This document shows positions 35,872 to 45,012 of a DNA stretch of 64,000 nucleotides, piece by piece. A model generated the notes under the pieces. It did not search any database. It worked only from the letters and a program-made list of their open reading frames with translations, and was not told where the DNA came from. The translations under genes were made by a program, and so were the position numbers. Every line of letters begins with the position of its first letter. The first letter of the stretch is position 1. This DNA comes from a candidate division WOR-1 bacterium RIFOXYB2_FULL_46_45 (GTDB lineage: Bacteria; Margulisbacteria; WOR-1; XYC2-FULL-46-14), in contig MEUE01000003.1 in NCBI GenBank assembly GCA_001771585.1, positions 62,001 to 126,000 of the forward strand. Reading direction: 5' to 3'.

Positions 35872-37107
35872 CTACAAAAACGCCGAAACCAGAAGGATCC
35901 CCGTCAAAACAATCAGAGCAATGACGGTGAACCAGGCCATCACATTATAAAACCGGGAATTGACATGGGTTCCCATAATTCTTTTGTTGTTCACCAGCAG
36001 AATCATGAAAACAAGTATAAACGGCAGAAGTATCCCGTTTATCTCCTGTGAAAGCAACATAACAAAAATCAGCGGCAAACTGGGCAAGAGAACAACCGAT
36101 GCCGCCAGGATAATCAAAAAAGTATAAAGCCCGTAGAAAACCGGCGCCTCGCGGAACTGCTTGTTGATCCCGTTCTCCCAACCGAACGCTTCGCAGATGG
36201 CATAGGCGGAAGAGAGGGAGACGATCGAAGCGGTCAAGGTCGACGCGCCAAAGAGTCCGAGCGCAAAAAGGGTTTCGGCAAAGTTTCCGGCAATCGGACC
36301 CAGGGCGATCGCCGCGTCTTTCGCGCTGTTGATGTTCACACCCATTTTATAAAGTGTGGCGGCACAGGAAACAATGATAAAGAAAGAGATGAAATCGGTA
36401 AAGAAGGCGCCGAAAAGCACCCCCGCCCTTTCATATTTATATTGGCGGACCGTTATCCCCTTGTCTCTCACCGCCGACTGGATGTAAAACTGCATCCACG
36501 GGGTGATAGTGGTTCCGATAACGCCGATAAAGATCAAAAGGTAATGAGAATCAAATTGGAAGGAAGGGACAAAGGTGCTTTTTAACGCCAGCCCCCAGTC
36601 CGGATTCGCCAATATCCCGGAAAAAACGTAGGCAAACTGCGCTAAACAAAAGACCAAAAAAATCCTTTCAACGGTTTTATACGAACCCTTTAAAACGGTG
36701 TACCAGATAAGAAAGGCCACCACCGGAACCGAAAGCCATTTTGTAAAACCAAAAATTTCAAGCGAGGCGGCAATCCCGGCAAAATTGGCGATCAATGTAA
36801 AAATATTGGCGATCAAAAGAATCGTCATGGCAAAGAAGGTCCACTTCAAACCAAAATTTTCACGGATCAGGTCGGACAAGCCCTTGCCGGTAACCGCCCC
36901 CATCCTGGCGCAGATCTCCTGAACCACCGCCAGACAAAAAGTAGTGATTAAAAGCATCCACAAGAGACTGTAGCCAAAATGCGCGCCGGCAATCGAATAG
37001 GTGGTGATGCCGCCGGCATCGTTATCCGCGCAGGCGGTGATGATTCCCGGCCCCAGGATCGCAAAAAAGATCCAATATTTCTTGGTGTGGTTTAATAATC
37101 TTTTCAT
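35872..37107 (-). CDS. NRAMP-related divalent metal transporter (Mg-type motif)
   Basis: 411-aa membrane protein of the NRAMP/APC fold with about eleven hydrophobic segments. The TM1 site, DPGN in Mn/Fe transporters, reads CADNDAGGITT here. The TM6 site, usually MPH, reads GTTITPWMQFY, without the metal-selective methionine. These changes recall NRAMP-related magnesium transporters (NRMT). Specificity is inferred. The next gene upstream on this strand encodes an MgtE-N/CBS regulatory protein, ending 3 bases before its start region, which fits magnesium handling. Confidence 0.88.
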   Translation of the reverse strand: MKRLLNHTKKYWIFFAILGPGIITACADNDAGGITTYSIAGAHFGYSLLWMLLITTFCLAVVQEICARMGAVTGKGLSDLIRENFGLKWTFFAMTILLIANIFTLIANFAGIAASLEIFGFTKWLSVPVVAFLIWYTVLKGSYKTVERIFLVFCLAQFAYVFSGILANPDWGLALKSTFVPSFQFDSHYLLIFIGVIGTTITPWMQFYIQSAVRDKGITVRQYKYERAGVLFGAFFTDFISFFIIVSCAATLYKMGVNINSAKDAAIALGPIAGNFAETLFALGLFGASTLTASIVSLSSAYAICEAFGWENGINKQFREAPVFYGLYTFLIILAASVVLLPSLPLIFVMLLSQEINGILLPFILVFMILLVNNKRIMGTHVNSRFYNVMAWFTVIALIVLTGILLVSAFL

Positions 37108-37110
37108 AAA

Positions 37111-38367
37111 TCAACCCAAAGTCGGCTTTTTTCTCCGGGATATCGGCGGCAGAATAAAATCGATCACATCGTCAACCGTTATGATCCCCAGGATTTTCCT
37201 ATCCGGGTCAAGGACCGGAAGGGCCAACAAGTTGTATTTTGAAATTATTTGAGCGACCTCCCGCTGATTCATCTCGGGAGTGGCACTGATAAAATGCTTG
37301 ATCATTATTTCGGAGATCAACCGGTCAGGAGAAGAAACAATCAAACTCCGCAAGCTCAAGATGCCAACCAAATGCTCTTCTTCGTCAAGCACATACACAT
37401 AATAAATCGTCTCCGCGTCGGGAGCCGATTTTCTCAACCGTTCGATGGTCTCGTTGACGGTCAAGTTTTGCGGAAGGGCAATATATTCGGTCGTCATCAA
37501 CCCCCCAGCCGATTCGTCTTTGTGCTTGATCAGTTTTTTGATCTCATTTGCTTTTCTGACCTTGATCAGGCGGAGCAGTTCCTCGGATTTTTCCGGCGGC
37601 AGGTCGCCAATGATGTCGGCCGCTTCGTCAACCGGCATCTTTTCAAGTATCGCTACCGCTTTCTTGGTATCGATCGCGGCAATCAGCATGGCGCCGATAA
37701 ACGGCTCCAGCTCATGCATCGCTTCCGCCGCGGTATTTTCGGACAAGGCCGAAAATACCGCGGTCTTATCTTCGGTCTTAAGCTGGGAGATGATTTCCGC
37801 CACATCCGACGGATGAAGCTCCGCGATTGCCTGGCCCGGGATTAAAACTTTTCCTCCGGACAAGCTCTGAACATGGTCCCAGCCGATCAGTTGTTCGGGT
37901 ATTTTTTTTCCAAAAATTCCAAAAATTGCCCCTAAAAATTTTTCAAGCCCCAGCCGCCGCACCATTCCGGCAAGACCGACATCGGCGGCGATCAGCCGGA
38001 TATCCTGGCCGACTTTTGCCAATTTCAGGTCGTTAACGCGAATGACTCTCGCCCCGTCCAAATCGACCACCTGCTGGTCGACCACATCGCGCATTAGAAG
38101 GAGATCCCCCTCTCTTAAATTCGCCCAGGCAATTCGATCGGATGTCACTCTGGTGGCAATAAATTGTTTTCCGACCAGTTCGATTTCGCCGATCAAAAGG
38201 ACCTTTTTTTGTCCGCCGGAGAACTCAACCAAAAGCCCGGATACTTTTGGAAAAGTTTCGCCAAGGGTTATTAGTATATCTTTGACCTTGCCGACGCTTT
38301 CTTGCAAAACATCAACGACCGGGTCATTGATCAGCTCGGAAACAAACATTTCGGAAAAAAGCACCAT
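37111..38367 (-). CDS. PRC-barrel / MgtE-N / CBS-domain protein without channel domain
   Basis: Soluble protein of about 418 aa. Domains in order: PRC-barrel-like strands (residues about 1-170), an MgtE N-terminal superhelical domain with LHPSDVAEIISQL and LPPEKSEELLRL, and a CBS pair with MTTEYIALPQNLTVNETIERL and GIITVDDVIDFI. The membrane pore of MgtE is missing. It probably senses Mg and partners the neighbouring transporter; this is inference. I start at 38367, just after TATAAT at 38378-38383; the frame runs open to 38547 but overlaps dprA. Confidence 0.85.
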   Translation of the reverse strand: MVLFSEMFVSELINDPVVDVLQESVGKVKDILITLGETFPKVSGLLVEFSGGQKKVLLIGEIELVGKQFIATRVTSDRIAWANLREGDLLLMRDVVDQQVVDLDGARVIRVNDLKLAKVGQDIRLIAADVGLAGMVRRLGLEKFLGAIFGIFGKKIPEQLIGWDHVQSLSGGKVLIPGQAIAELHPSDVAEIISQLKTEDKTAVFSALSENTAAEAMHELEPFIGAMLIAAIDTKKAVAILEKMPVDEAADIIGDLPPEKSEELLRLIKVRKANEIKKLIKHKDESAGGLMTTEYIALPQNLTVNETIERLRKSAPDAETIYYVYVLDEEEHLVGILSLRSLIVSSPDRLISEIMIKHFISATPEMNQREVAQIISKYNLLALPVLDPDRKILGIITVDDVIDFILPPISRRKKPTLG

Positions 38368-38377
38368 GATTTTTGGA

Positions 38378-38405
38378 TTATAGCACGGGGAAATTTCAGG
38401 GGCAA
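38378..38405 (-). promoter_or_regulatory. Promoter of the MgtE-N/CBS gene, inside the dprA end
   Basis: On the minus strand TTGCCC (38400-38405), a 16-base spacer and TATAAT with a preceding TGC (38378-38383). The start codon lies 10 bases downstream, so the transcript is nearly leaderless. Confidence 0.65.
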
Positions 38406-39430
38406 ACGGCAAAAAATTTGCCTGGAAGCTGCTTAATGGTCTTTTTGATTTCAAGCATTGCCAAAAGCCCCCCCGTTTCGGAAGCAGAAAACCCGATTTC
38501 TTCGGCAATTTTGTCGATATGCTTTGGCTCCCGGATAATACAATCAATGATTTTTCGTTCTTTTTCGTTTAGATTTGAATAATCCCTAATCTCTACTATC
38601 GCCTTTCTACTTTCTACTCTCTCCGGTAGTATCATTTTTAATTCTTCCAATATATCATCTGTCGTTTCCACCAGCTTCGCTCCTTGTTTGATAAGCGAAT
38701 GCGGTCCCCTGGTTTTTATATTCTGAATATTCCCCGGCACCGCAAAAACTTCCCTCCCCTGCTCTGCCGCGATCTTTGCGGTGATTAAAGCTCCGCTGTC
38801 TTCTTCTCCCTCCACCACAATAACCCCAAGCGACAATCCCGAAATAATTCTATTCCGTTGCGGGAAAGTCCATTTTTCGGGAGTCATGCCGATTGGAAAC
38901 TCCGATACCCAGGCTCCTTTGGTCAAAATCTGATCCGCCAATTTTCGATTGGATGGCGGATAAACCTGGTTGACCCCCGCGCCAAAAACGGCAATCGTCC
39001 GCGTAGCCGCCGCGTGCGCCGCCGCGTCAATTCCCAAAGCCAGACCGGAGACGATCGTTATTCCATAAGATGAAAGCTCGCGAGCCAAAGTGCCGGCAAT
39101 TTCATGGCCGTAAGAAGTCGCGGCACGGGTCCCGACAATTGCCAGCGCTTTTTTGTCTTGGGGAAGAATATCCCCTTTCACATAAAGCGCCAGAGGGGGA
39201 TCATAGATGTTTTTTAAATTCTCTGGGTAATCCTCGTCCTCGGCGCAGTAGATTTTGATCCCTTTTTCATCTGCCCGTTCGATTTCCGCCTCCACCCAGG
39301 AAAAATCGGTCTCAACCATTGAACAGGCCGCTTCGATCGAACCGGTTTTTTCTATCAATTGCCGCGCTTTTACCGGTCCGATTTTGTCGACATGGGAGAG
39401 GGCCAGGTAATATTTTAGACGAGGGTGCAT
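38396..39430 (-). CDS. dprA: DNA processing protein DprA
   Basis: Loads RecA on incoming single-stranded DNA during natural transformation. The Rossmann-like core is clear: ALAIVGTRAATSYGHEIA, IVSGLALGIDAAAHAAA, FPIGMTPEKWTFPQRNRIISGLS, and EDSGALITAKIAAEQGREVFAVPG. An N-terminal SAM-like helix-hairpin region (HVDKIGPVKARQLIE) and a C-terminal winged helix are present. At 344 aa it is full length. It overlaps the transposase-like gene by 16 bases. Competence is possible, but no com genes are in view. Confidence 0.94.
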   Translation of the reverse strand: MHPRLKYYLALSHVDKIGPVKARQLIEKTGSIEAACSMVETDFSWVEAEIERADEKGIKIYCAEDEDYPENLKNIYDPPLALYVKGDILPQDKKALAIVGTRAATSYGHEIAGTLARELSSYGITIVSGLALGIDAAAHAAATRTIAVFGAGVNQVYPPSNRKLADQILTKGAWVSEFPIGMTPEKWTFPQRNRIISGLSLGVIVVEGEEDSGALITAKIAAEQGREVFAVPGNIQNIKTRGPHSLIKQGAKLVETTDDILEELKMILPERVESRKAIVEIRDYSNLNEKERKIIDCIIREPKHIDKIAEEIGFSASETGGLLAMLEIKKTIKQLPGKFFAVCP

Positions 39431-39972
39431 TTTGCCGCCTTATTGGGATTATTTCTATCCCTACCCCATTGTATTGGATTATTAACAATATATTGTCTGA
39501 TGCGATCCAATGATCCGTCATTGCGGATAATTGAATCATAATATCGATTCTGCCAGGCAAAATCGTTAAACCCTGCCGACCAAATCCGTTTGGTGCATAT
39601 GGATTTAAATTGGCATATGATAGAACCCAATGAATTTGGTTTTAATGTTTCTGTAGAAACGCCCCGTCGGGGCGTTTCTACCACCGCATTGGTTATGACA
39701 ATAATCCCATGTAAATGGTTGGGCATAACAACAAATTCATCCAATTTTACATTTTGCCTGACCTGTTCGGTTTTATACCATTCGTCATTAACAATTTCAC
39801 CAATGGGTGATAATTTCATTTTGCCATCCGCCACATCCCCAAAATAACAAACCCGGTTCCCTGTGCAAATGGTCACAAAATATCTACCGGCACCGGAATA
39901 ATCCCATCCTTTCAACCGTTTTGATCCAATGCGATATTTATTTTTAAATAATTCCATTCGCAACACATCCAT
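39415..39972 (-). CDS. REP-associated tyrosine transposase-like protein (RAYT, Y1 HUH)
   Basis: 185-aa IS200-related single-strand transposase of the RAYT type. The HUH metal motif is MPNHLHGIIVI, and the catalytic tyrosine is probably in QNRYYDSIIRN. The N-terminus SKRLKGWDYSGAGRYFVTICT is typical of the family. No second transposase gene or IS ends were seen, so it is probably domesticated for moving palindromic repeats. A perfect 29-base palindrome lies inside the gene and is read in frame (VETPRRGVSTET). It sits between dprA and a set of small accessory genes. Confidence 0.87.
   Translation of the reverse strand: MDVLRMELFKNKYRIGSKRLKGWDYSGAGRYFVTICTGNRVCYFGDVADGKMKLSPIGEIVNDEWYKTEQVRQNVKLDEFVVMPNHLHGIIVITNAVVETPRRGVSTETLKPNSLGSIICQFKSICTKRIWSAGFNDFAWQNRYYDSIIRNDGSLDRIRQYIVNNPIQWGRDRNNPNKAAKCTLV
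39653..39681. repeat. Perfect palindrome inside the RAYT gene
   Basis: GTAGAAACGCCCCG, one T, CGGGGCGTTTCTAC. The 14-base arms match perfectly. It is probably a substrate-type REP element inserted into the transposase gene itself. Confidence 0.85.
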
Positions 39973-40043
39973 GTATCATTTTATATCCCTTTGAACCGGA
40001 TCGACCGGCGGTGGTGGCGGGCTGGGTTATAGGTCATTTTTTA

Positions 40044-40772
40044 TCATCCAATAAAGACATGGATAATCTGTAATAAAAATCCAATTGCTATTAATGCAAA
40101 TCCTTTTTTCTGCCAACCATTAAGACGGTTTTTTTCTTTTTTATCTTTTTCTATGGTTTCTTCGGCAGTAAAACAACTTGCATTTCCTCTGTATGGATTA
40201 TTAAAAACAAAAAGAATAGACGCTCCCAAAAAACTAAAAAACAAACCGAACAAATTAAAATTAATAGACCTTACAAGACTACTAAAATCAATTTGCTGAA
40301 TCATTTTGACCTGATAAATAAAACAAAAAGATATTACTAGTATTGCTATAACCAACCAAAAACTGATCTTCCCATAAAACCCTTCGAGCCAAGACACTGA
40401 CCGCGTATTCATATGGATTGCCTCCTTCTGTTTATCCTCTACTCCGTCAAGAAAATCCAGTTGCATCTTATCCCTAATAAAATTTATTTTATTGAGGTTT
40501 TTTGTTATATTTAGATGTTCCTTAAAAACAAGAAAGGCTATCAGAACTCCAATAGCAAAGGCACCAATACATAATAGGTCTCGAGACAACTCTGGTATTT
40601 CCTTAAATATATAAGTGGTGGAAATAGCAGAAATAATAGCAATAATTAATGTTGAATAAAACTTAAAAATATTATACCTTCGTTCGCCAACCAACCTAAT
40701 CTCCGCATGTGCGGCATCATACTCATGCAAAAGAAATTCAAAATCCTGTTGTTGCTTCCTTTCGTAACTCAC
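40044..40772 (-). CDS. Hypothetical membrane protein (242 aa)
   Basis: I do not recognise it. A charged N-terminal 25 residues precede four to five hydrophobic segments (around 36-58, 65-85, 135-155, 170-190 and 222-242), with a helical, charged stretch between the second and third. The start is a GTG with GGAGAA upstream. Low GC and no homology cue mark it as accessory. It follows the small secreted protein by 18 bases and may share its transcript. Confidence 0.6.
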   Translation of the reverse strand: MSYERKQQQDFEFLLHEYDAAHAEIRLVGERRYNIFKFYSTLIIAIISAISTTYIFKEIPELSRDLLCIGAFAIGVLIAFLVFKEHLNITKNLNKINFIRDKMQLDFLDGVEDKQKEAIHMNTRSVSWLEGFYGKISFWLVIAILVISFCFIYQVKMIQQIDFSSLVRSINFNLFGLFFSFLGASILFVFNNPYRGNASCFTAEETIEKDKKEKNRLNGWQKKGFALIAIGFLLQIIHVFIG

Positions 40773-40790
40773 AATCCATTCTCCTCTACA

Positions 40791-41075
40791 CTAAAAACAC
40801 CTAGAACAAGGAAAATACCCCTGCTGCTTTGCTTCATTTAAAGAAATTGACCTCTGGCTCTTGCGTAAATAACTACAACCGGCTTTATGGTATTTCTTCC
40901 CACTCTTTGTAATATATACTGCTTGCTCTTTTTTTGCCTCTTTAGGCACGTCTTTTTCTGTTTTTTTAATAGATAGAGCTTCTTTTGTAGCGTAAACTGG
41001 AGACTCAAAAAGGATAATCCCACTCATTCCAAAAATAACAATCAAGATTAGTAAAAACAATTTTATTCTTTTCAT
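40791..41075 (-). CDS. Small exported protein with HxxxC...CxxC metal-binding-like end
   Basis: 94-aa protein with a hydrophobic N-terminus (signal peptide or anchor, residues 1-29), a lysine-rich linker and the C-terminal pattern YITKSGKKYHKAGCSYL ... EAKQQGYFPCSRCF. That pattern (H-x3-C, then CxxC) is found at the ends of various secreted nucleases and similar proteins, probably as a zinc-binding knuckle. No catalytic domain is present. A strong GGAGGAA site precedes the ATG. Confidence 0.7.
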   Translation of the reverse strand: MKRIKLFLLILIVIFGMSGIILFESPVYATKEALSIKKTEKDVPKEAKKEQAVYITKSGKKYHKAGCSYLRKSQRSISLNEAKQQGYFPCSRCF

Positions 41076-41151
41076 AATAATTCCTCCTTCATAACTGCCC
41101 TATTAGCTGTTTTTATTTTTGTTTTTTTGTCAGAAAACATCAATCTCAACC

Positions 41152-41168
41152 CGTGACAAAATGTCACG
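41152..41168. promoter_or_regulatory. Perfect inverted repeat CGTGACA-AAA-TGTCACG
   Basis: 7-base arms around AAA, between the folE stop and the small exported gene. There is no T-run, so it is more like a dimeric repressor or CRP/FNR-type site than a terminator. It lies upstream of the start at 41075. Confidence 0.4.
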
Positions 41169-41222
41169 ACCTCGCTCCCCTCTTCCTAAAAATCGCGATA
41201 TGGGTATTATTGTTATTCATAA

Positions 41223-41792
41223 CTACCGATTAACCGATCTAATCAGCGACAGTGCTTCCTGGCGGGTCTTGGCATTTTTTTGGAAAACGCCGCGCACGGC
41301 AGAAGTAATAGTAAAGGTCCCCGGTTTTTTTACTCCGCGCATGGACATGCAGAGGTGCTCCGCTTCGATAATTACCAGCACCCCGCGCGGTTTTAGTTTT
41401 TCCATCAAAGTATTCGCGATCTGCGAGGTCAGCCGCTCCTGCACCTGCGGCCGCTTGGCGTACGCCTCCACCACCCTCACCAGTTTGGAAAGGCCGGTCA
41501 CACGCCCGGTGGTCGGGATATAGGCGACATGGGCGCGGCCGATGAAAGGGACCAGGTGGTGTTCGCACATGGAATAGAACGGGATATCTTTGACCATTAC
41601 CATCTCTTCGTGGTCTTCTTCGTGAAAAACGGAAATTTCTTTGGCCGGATCTTTAGATAGTCCGGAAAACAATTCGGCATACATCCGTGCTACCCGCTTG
41701 GGCGTATCTTTTAATCCGGTCCGGTTCGGATTCTCCCCGATGGCAAGAAGAATCTCTTTAACCGCTTTTTCGATTTTGGATTGGTTGATCAT
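41223..41792 (-). CDS. folE: GTP cyclohydrolase I
   Basis: First enzyme of tetrahydrofolate (and tetrahydrobiopterin) synthesis, forming dihydroneopterin triphosphate. It has [38 protein letters not shown] with the zinc-site Cys and His residues, and [12 protein letters not shown]-like [12 protein letters not shown]. At 189 aa it is a standard type IA enzyme. Its ATG overlaps the fhs stop by one base, which links it to folate-dependent C1 metabolism. Confidence 0.96.
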   Translation of the reverse strand: MINQSKIEKAVKEILLAIGENPNRTGLKDTPKRVARMYAELFSGLSKDPAKEISVFHEEDHEEMVMVKDIPFYSMCEHHLVPFIGRAHVAYIPTTGRVTGLSKLVRVVEAYAKRPQVQERLTSQIANTLMEKLKPRGVLVIIEAEHLCMSMRGVKKPGTFTITSAVRGVFQKNAKTRQEALSLIRSVNR

Positions 41793-43357
41793 TAAAACAA
41801 CCCCGTGATCACGCCGTTTTCGGTGATATCCATATTCTCCGCGGCGGGGTGCTTGGGGAGACCGGGCATAGTCATTACATCTCCGGTATAGACGACGACA
41901 AAGCCGGCCCCGGCGGAAGGAGAGAGTTCTCTCACCGTGATTCTAAATCCGGTCGGCCGGCCGGAAAGCTTGGGGTTATCGGACAAAGAATACTGGGTCT
42001 TAGCAATGCAAACCGGACATTCCCCCATCCCCGCCTTTTCTAAAATTTCCAGATCGGCCAATGCCCTGTCGGTAAAATCAACCCCGTCTGCCCCATAAAT
42101 ATTTTTGGCGATAGTTTCGATCTTCTCCCGCAGAGGAAGCGTAAGGTCATATAAAAAATTAAAGCGGCTCTTGGTTTGGCAGGCGGCCACTGTCGCTTTT
42201 GCCAAATCCAATCCCCCTTTTCCGCCTTCTCCCCAAATTGAAGAGATGACCACCCGGTCATTTAGTTTTAAGCATTGGTTTTTAATTTCTTCCAGTTCCT
42301 GTTTGGTATCATTTTGTTTTTTGTTGACGGCAATCACAACCGGCAGGCCGAAGAGCTTAATGTTCTCAACGTGCTTGGCCACATTGTCGTAACCATGCAT
42401 CTCAATCGCCTGCTTGGTGACAACCAGAACGACCGCGGCCGGTTTCAGCTTGCCAGCCCGGCATTTGATGTCAAAAAACTTTTCGGCCCCCAAATCACTC
42501 CCAAAGCCGGCTTCGGTCACGACATAATCGGAAAGTTTGAGAGCAAGCTTGGTGGCGATTAAACTGTTGCAGCCGTGCGCGATATTGGCAAAAGGGCCGC
42601 CGTGGACAAAAGCCGGACCGCCCTCCAGGGTCTGTACCAGATTGGGTTTGATGGCGTGCCAAAGGAGAAGCGCCATCGCCCCTTCCGCTTTAATTTGGCC
42701 GGCGCGGACCGGGTTCCCTTCTTTATCATAGGCAATAATAATATTCCCCAACCTCTTTTTCATGTCGGTTACATTTTTGGCCAGGCACAAGATCGCCATG
42801 ACCTCCGAAGATGCGGTAATATCAAAAGTTCCTCTTAAAGAGCGGTCGTTCATATCCATAACCCGTTTCCAACGGATCCGGCTCTCATCAATATTTAATT
42901 CGTTCCCTTGAAAGATGTGGTTGTGGAGCATTGCCGCCAAAAGATTGTGGGCGGAGGTGACCATGTGCATATCGCCGGTCAGATGGAGATTGATATCGTC
43001 CATCGGAAGGACCTGGGAATACCCCCCTCCAGCGGCTCCCCCTTTCATCCCCATTACCGGTCCCAAAGATGGTTCCCTGATACAGACAAAAGCTTTCTTG
43101 CCGATTTTTTTAAGCGCCTGCGCCAGGCCGATGGTGGTGGTCGTTTTCCCTTCTCCCTGGCGGGTGGGAGTCATGGTGGTTACTAAAATTAATTTTCCGT
43201 CTTTTTTATTTTTTAATTTGCGTTCAACATCGATACAAACTTTGGCTTTGTAGCAGCCATGGAGATCAATATCGGAAATATTTATTCCGGCCTTGCGGGC
43301 AATCTCGGTAATTAATTTTAATTTGGCTTTTTGGGCAATTTGGATGTCGGTTGGCAT
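41792..43357 (-). CDS. fhs: Formate-tetrahydrofolate ligase
   Basis: ATP-dependent formylation of tetrahydrofolate, used in C1 assimilation. The P-loop-like [16 protein letters not shown] and the blocks [23 protein letters not shown] and [21 protein letters not shown] identify it. At 521 aa it is slightly shorter than the usual 550-560. I start at the ATG at 43357; a TTG two codons earlier is possible. With gcvPB and folE in the window it fits an active folate C1 network, though a full Wood-Ljungdahl set is not seen. Confidence 0.95.
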   Translation of the reverse strand: MPTDIQIAQKAKLKLITEIARKAGINISDIDLHGCYKAKVCIDVERKLKNKKDGKLILVTTMTPTRQGEGKTTTTIGLAQALKKIGKKAFVCIREPSLGPVMGMKGGAAGGGYSQVLPMDDINLHLTGDMHMVTSAHNLLAAMLHNHIFQGNELNIDESRIRWKRVMDMNDRSLRGTFDITASSEVMAILCLAKNVTDMKKRLGNIIIAYDKEGNPVRAGQIKAEGAMALLLWHAIKPNLVQTLEGGPAFVHGGPFANIAHGCNSLIATKLALKLSDYVVTEAGFGSDLGAEKFFDIKCRAGKLKPAAVVLVVTKQAIEMHGYDNVAKHVENIKLFGLPVVIAVNKKQNDTKQELEEIKNQCLKLNDRVVISSIWGEGGKGGLDLAKATVAACQTKSRFNFLYDLTLPLREKIETIAKNIYGADGVDFTDRALADLEILEKAGMGECPVCIAKTQYSLSDNPKLSGRPTGFRITVRELSPSAGAGFVVVYTGDVMTMPGLPKHPAAENMDITENGVITGLF

Positions 43358-43363
43358 GGGCAA

Positions 43364-43576
43364 TTAGACCGAAACTGGTTTTTCGGTTTTAGAGGTCATA
43401 GATGCTTTCATCAGATTTGTCAAAAATTTGCTCGCGTCCAAAATCTCCAACATAACCGGATCGTCATCTTTTGATAAATGGATAATTACGTTTTCCGCCT
43501 CCTGCGCGTGGTCGATTTTCTGCCGGCCCAACTCAATGGTCGCGATATCGTCTTTCCTGTTATAACTAATTCTCAT
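43364..43576 (-). CDS. DUF2283 family protein
   Basis: 70-aa protein with the DUF2283 pattern MRISYNRKDDIATIELG followed by ENVIIHLSKDDDPVMLEILDASKF. It overlaps the DUF4258 gene by 11 bases and has a strong GGGAGGAGG site. DUF4258/DUF2283 pairs often behave like toxin-antitoxin modules, with this one as the likely antitoxin; that is by genomic association only. Confidence 0.8.
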   Translation of the reverse strand: MRISYNRKDDIATIELGRQKIDHAQEAENVIIHLSKDDDPVMLEILDASKFLTNLMKASMTSKTEKPVSV

Positions 43577-43823
43577 AATAACTCCTCCTCCCGGGATAAA
43601 ACGTCACTACAACAATCTTACCATTATTTTTCTCGCAAATCACCCTCAAAACATGGTCTTCATCAAAGATCTTCTGGAAAACCACCCTATTGTCCTTGCC
43701 TTTCTCTTTGCTGTCGTACTCCTTTATGGTATTAATTACTTGTTTTTTAGTAATGAGGAATCCGTGTTCTTTTAGTATTTGAAACTTAGCCTCCGCATGA
43801 CTGCAGAATTTAAAGTTGGGCAT
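43566..43823 (-). CDS. DUF4258 family protein
   Basis: 85-aa protein of the BrnT/RelE-like DUF4258 family: SHAEAKFQILKEHGFLITKKQV, then RVICEKNNGKIVVVTFYPG. Probable toxin-like partner of the following DUF2283 gene, unproven. A TATAAT ends only 5 bases before the ATG, so its transcript should be leaderless, while the partner has a strong ribosome site. Confidence 0.78.
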   Translation of the reverse strand: MPNFKFCSHAEAKFQILKEHGFLITKKQVINTIKEYDSKEKGKDNRVVFQKIFDEDHVLRVICEKNNGKIVVVTFYPGRRSYYEN

Positions 43824-43839
43824 AAATTATTATATCACA

Positions 43840-45012
43840 CTACTCGTATCTCAACGCTATGACCGGATCGAGCGAAGCGGCGCGTATGGCGGGGTAAACC
43901 CCAAAGAATATCCCGACCGCGGCGGAGACGCTGGTCGCCAAAACAACCGCCCAGACGGCAATGACCAAAGTTCCCTTGATAAACCACATAATTAAAAACG
44001 CCCCAAGCAGACCGAAGAAAATCCCCAGCATCCCGCCAATCAGGCTGATCAGCATCGATTCGATTAAAAATTGCAGGATGATATCCTTTTTCTTAGCACC
44101 GATCGCCTTCCTGATCCCGATCTCCCGCACCCTCTCGTTCACCGCCACCAGCATGATATTCATAATACCAACCCCGCCGACCAGAAGAGAAATCGCCGCG
44201 ATCCCGGAAACAAACCCCGTCAAAGCAGTCAAAATATTGGTGACGATATCAAGCAATCCTTTTTGGGTCACAAAACGGAAATCGTCGTCGTGCAAACGTT
44301 TAATCAAAGCCAGCCGCACCTTTTCCTGCGTCTCTTCCATCTTTTTTACGTCTTTGGGAAAAATATTCATCCGCATAATGTAATTGGTCCCCATCATATT
44401 CTGCGCGGAAGTGACAGGAACAACCACGCGGCTGTCCATATCCACCGGCCCGATGCTTCCCAAGGATTGGGACACCCCGACAATCAAATATTTGTTGCCG
44501 CGGATTTTTATCTTTTCTCCCAGAGGCGACATCTCCCCAAAAAGTTCCCGCGCAACTTTTGGCCCCAGCACCGCCACTTTTTTCCTTCCTTCGACCTCCG
44601 CCTCGGTAAAGAAGCGACCGTCTTTTACGCCCCTATCCATCAGCCTCACAATGTTCGCGGTGGTTCCCAAAATCACCGGCGATTCGTATTTTTTCTTACC
44701 GTAATATACGTCGCCGGAACCGGGAGTAAAAGGGACAATATCGTCAATTTCCGGAATACGTGATTTGAGATACGCAATATCGGAATAAAGAAATTTCGGA
44801 TTGGGAGGGGTTGTGGCATCCCTTCCCGCCGCAACTATAAAAGAGTTGTAGCCGGCACCGATACTCTGGATCTGGTCGGTGACATAAAGCTTGGCCCCTT
44901 CGCCGATGGTAACCAGTGTTATGACCGAAAAGATCCCGATTACAACTCCCAGCATGGTCAGAAGAGACCGGACCTTGTTTGCCAAAAGCGCCGCCAGTGC
45001 CTGCCTTATCAT
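43840..45012 (-). CDS. MacB/FtsX-type ABC permease (second of two)
   Basis: 390-aa permease with an N-terminal transmembrane segment (VRSLLTMLGVVIGIFSVITLVTIG), a large periplasmic MacB_PCD domain (residues about 45-240), and three C-terminal membrane segments of the FtsX type with the signature GGVGIMNIMLVAVNERVREIGIRKAIGAKKKDI. The ATPase is encoded separately upstream. It overlaps the other permease gene by 4 bases, which suggests a heterodimer in a tripartite exporter. Confidence 0.92.
   Translation of the reverse strand: MIRQALAALLANKVRSLLTMLGVVIGIFSVITLVTIGEGAKLYVTDQIQSIGAGYNSFIVAAGRDATTPPNPKFLYSDIAYLKSRIPEIDDIVPFTPGSGDVYYGKKKYESPVILGTTANIVRLMDRGVKDGRFFTEAEVEGRKKVAVLGPKVARELFGEMSPLGEKIKIRGNKYLIVGVSQSLGSIGPVDMDSRVVVPVTSAQNMMGTNYIMRMNIFPKDVKKMEETQEKVRLALIKRLHDDDFRFVTQKGLLDIVTNILTALTGFVSGIAAISLLVGGVGIMNIMLVAVNERVREIGIRKAIGAKKKDIILQFLIESMLISLIGGMLGIFFGLLGAFLIMWFIKGTLVIAVWAVVLATSVSAAVGIFFGVYPAIRAASLDPVIALRYE

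Noticed and set aside
37249-37845. Open frame of 198 aa opposite the MgtE-N/CBS gene
   Set aside because: Antisense shadow with low-complexity residues and no ribosome site.
44071-44763. Open frame of 230 aa on the plus strand opposite the ABC permease
   Set aside because: It is antisense to a clear MacB-type gene, has biased His/Arg/Pro composition and no start signals.
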